From: Pedococcus sp.
Lineage (GTDB): Bacteria; Actinomycetota; Actinomycetes; Actinomycetales; Dermatophilaceae
Direction: 5' to 3'
Assembly: GCA_025936615.1 (NCBI GenBank)
Contig: JAICSZ010000005.1
Span: 1-15,962, forward strand
DNA length: 15,962 bases
In this document: in pieces, positions 14,709 through 15,962 of the stretch
How positions within the stretch are numbered: the stretch's first letter is position 1
Layout: each line of letters starts with the position of its first letter
Program-made: the position numbers and the translations under genes
Notes under the pieces: generated by a model
What the model was told of the DNA's origin: nothing
Database searches by the model: none
What the model saw: only the letters and a program-made list of their open reading frames with translations

Positions 14709-15962
14709 GTGACCGACCCCGCAGCCGCCGACGCCGTGAGCCAGGCCCAGGACGACGACCGCGTGGAGGCGCCGGGGGCCGACCGGGTGGACGTGCCCGC
14801 CACCCCGTTGCAGTCCCGGCCGGTGCTGGTCGTGGACTTCGGTGCGCAGTACGCCCAGCTGATCGCCCGCCGCGTGCGCGAGGCGAGGATCTACTCCGAG
14901 GTCGTGCCGCACACCATGCCGGTGGAGCAGCTGCTCGCCAAGGACCCGGCTGCCATCGTGCTGTCCGGTGGCCCGTCCTCGGTCTACGAAGAGGGGGCGC
15001 CCGACCTCGACGCGGCGCTGCTCGAGGCGGGCGTGCCGGTGTTCGGCATGTGCTACGGCTTCCAGTCGATGGTGCAGGCGCTCGGGGGCACCGTGGCGCA
15101 CACGGGCCTCGGGGAGTACGGCGCGACGCCGGCCCTGGTGAGCGACTCGAGCTCGACCCTCTTCAACGGCCAGCCGGCCGAGCAGTCGGTGTGGATGAGC
15201 CACGGCGACTCGGTGACCGAGGCGCCGTCGGGCATGAAGGTCACGGCGTCGACAGCGGGGGCGCCGGTGGCGGCGTTCGAGGACGACGAGCGGCGGCTCT
15301 ACGGCGTGCAGTGGCACCCCGAGGTGATGCACTCGACGTTCGGCCAGCGGGTGCTCGAGAACTTCCTCTACCGCGGTGCGGGGCTCTCCGACGACTGGAC
15401 CGCCGCCAACGTCGTCGAGGAGCTGGTCGGCGCCATCCGCGACAAGGTCGGCGACTCCCGGGTGCTGTGCGCACTGTCCGGCGGCGTCGACTCCTCCGTG
15501 GCGGCAGCGCTGGTGCAGAAGGCCGTCGGCGACCAGCTGACCTGCGTGTTCGTCGACCACGGGCTGCTGCGGGCGGGCGAGGCCGAGCAGGTCGAGAAGG
15601 ACTTCGTGGCGGCCACCGGCGTCGACCTCGTCGTCGTCGACGCCAAGGACCGCTTCCTGTCCGCGCTCGCGGGGGTCAGCGACCCGGAGGAGAAGCGCAA
15701 GATCATCGGGCGCGAGTTCATCCGGGTGTTCGAGCAGGCCGCGCGCGACGTGGTGGGGTCCCGCGGCGACGACGAGCACCCGGTCGAGTTCCTCGTGCAG
15801 GGCACCCTCTACCCCGACGTGGTCGAGTCCGGCGGTGGCACGGGGGCGGCGAACATCAAGTCCCACCACAACGTCGGCGGCCTGCCCGAGGACCTGCAGT
15901 TCAAGCTGGTCGAGCCGTTGCGGTCGCTGTTCAAGGACGAGGTGCGACAGGTCGGGCTGGAG
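14709..15962 (+). CDS. guaA: GMP synthase (glutamine-hydrolysing), 3' truncated by the window
   Basis: GuaA converts XMP to GMP using glutamine and ATP, the step after IMP dehydrogenase. The 418 visible residues begin with an acidic extension of about 38. The class I glutamine amidotransferase domain follows: [30 protein letters not shown], nucleophile Cys115 in FGMCYG, and His203/Glu205 in VQWHPEV. The ATP-pyrophosphatase domain then starts with the P-loop SGGVDSS (257-263), with [10 protein letters not shown] and the XMP-binding region around [10 protein letters not shown] and [11 protein letters not shown]. The dimerisation domain is outside the window. GTG 14709 is chosen because TAGCCT lies six bases upstream; a shorter start cannot be excluded because the extension is not conserved. 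The visible part is intact. Confidence 0.96.
   Translation, partial: MTDPAAADAVSQAQDDDRVEAPGADRVDVPATPLQSRPVLVVDFGAQYAQLIARRVREARIYSEVVPHTMPVEQLLAKDPAAIVLSGGPSSVYEEGAPDLDAALLEAGVPVFGMCYGFQSMVQALGGTVAHTGLGEYGATPALVSDSSSTLFNGQPAEQSVWMSHGDSVTEAPSGMKVTASTAGAPVAAFEDDERRLYGVQWHPEVMHSTFGQRVLENFLYRGAGLSDDWTAANVVEELVGAIRDKVGDSRVLCALSGGVDSSVAAALVQKAVGDQLTCVFVDHGLLRAGEAEQVEKDFVAATGVDLVVVDAKDRFLSALAGVSDPEEKRKIIGREFIRVFEQAARDVVGSRGDDEHPVEFLVQGTLYPDVVESGGGTGAANIKSHHNVGGLPEDLQFKLVEPLRSLFKDEVRQVGLE

Noticed and set aside
14337..15869. Minus-strand frame of 510 codons
   Set aside because: Antisense to the DUF3817-like gene and guaA; no domain or ribosome-binding site.

Overview
The window is high-GC DNA (above 70% by eye) from an actinobacterium. 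The evidence is a WhiB-family regulator, a GroEL1-type histidine-rich chaperonin tail, a GuaB/GuaB3 pair, and many genes that look leaderless. Gene order follows the groEL1 - whiB3 - guaB2 - guaB3 - choD - guaA neighbourhood of Mycobacterium tuberculosis (and the whiD/guaB region of Streptomyces) as I remember it. Gene content and style suggest a micrococcal actinobacterium such as Intrasporangiaceae, but I cannot prove the family.

Layout. 1-132 is the 3' end of groEL followed by a strong terminator. 295-984 is an Asp/Glu racemase-family protein. 1096-1233 is the 5' stump of a SigE-family ECF sigma factor, cut off before a convergent S4-domain RNA-binding gene (1252-1476, minus) and a WhiB3/WhiD-like regulator (1496-1792, minus). 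guaB (IMP dehydrogenase) runs divergently from whiB, with a pair of adjacent dyads between them. A 320-base gap after guaB holds a promoter with no start codon and a strongly structured stretch, a candidate noncoding RNA. guaB3 follows. A secreted ScyD/ScyE-like beta-propeller protein lies on the minus strand (5115-6230). Divergent from it is a two-gene unit of an aldehyde dehydrogenase and a ChoD-like GMC oxidoreductase, joined by a GTGA overlap. A 327-base gap then holds three large inverted repeats. A minus-strand operon encodes the two halves of a heterodimeric ABC exporter. Divergent from it are a SURF1-family oxidase-assembly gene, a DUF3817-like membrane protein and guaA, which runs off the window.

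How the genes fit together. guaB and guaA are the two steps from IMP to GMP, with GuaB3 as a related protein of uncertain role. The GMC oxidoreductase and aldehyde dehydrogenase could form a consecutive alcohol-aldehyde-acid oxidation pair. SURF1 belongs to haem-copper oxidase biogenesis.

The most unusual observations are: (1) an octamer, GTATGCCG, occurring 11 times on both strands, in several codon registers and once between genes; (2) a candidate structured RNA between guaB and guaB3; (3) seven start codons placed 6-7 bases after a TANNNT element, one of which reuses the upstream gene's stop codon; (4) an exporter in which one subunit has lost Walker A, Walker B Asp and the H-loop while the other has lost the signature motif; (5) a truncated sigma-factor gene. 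No CRISPR array, tRNA, rRNA or insertion sequence was seen.
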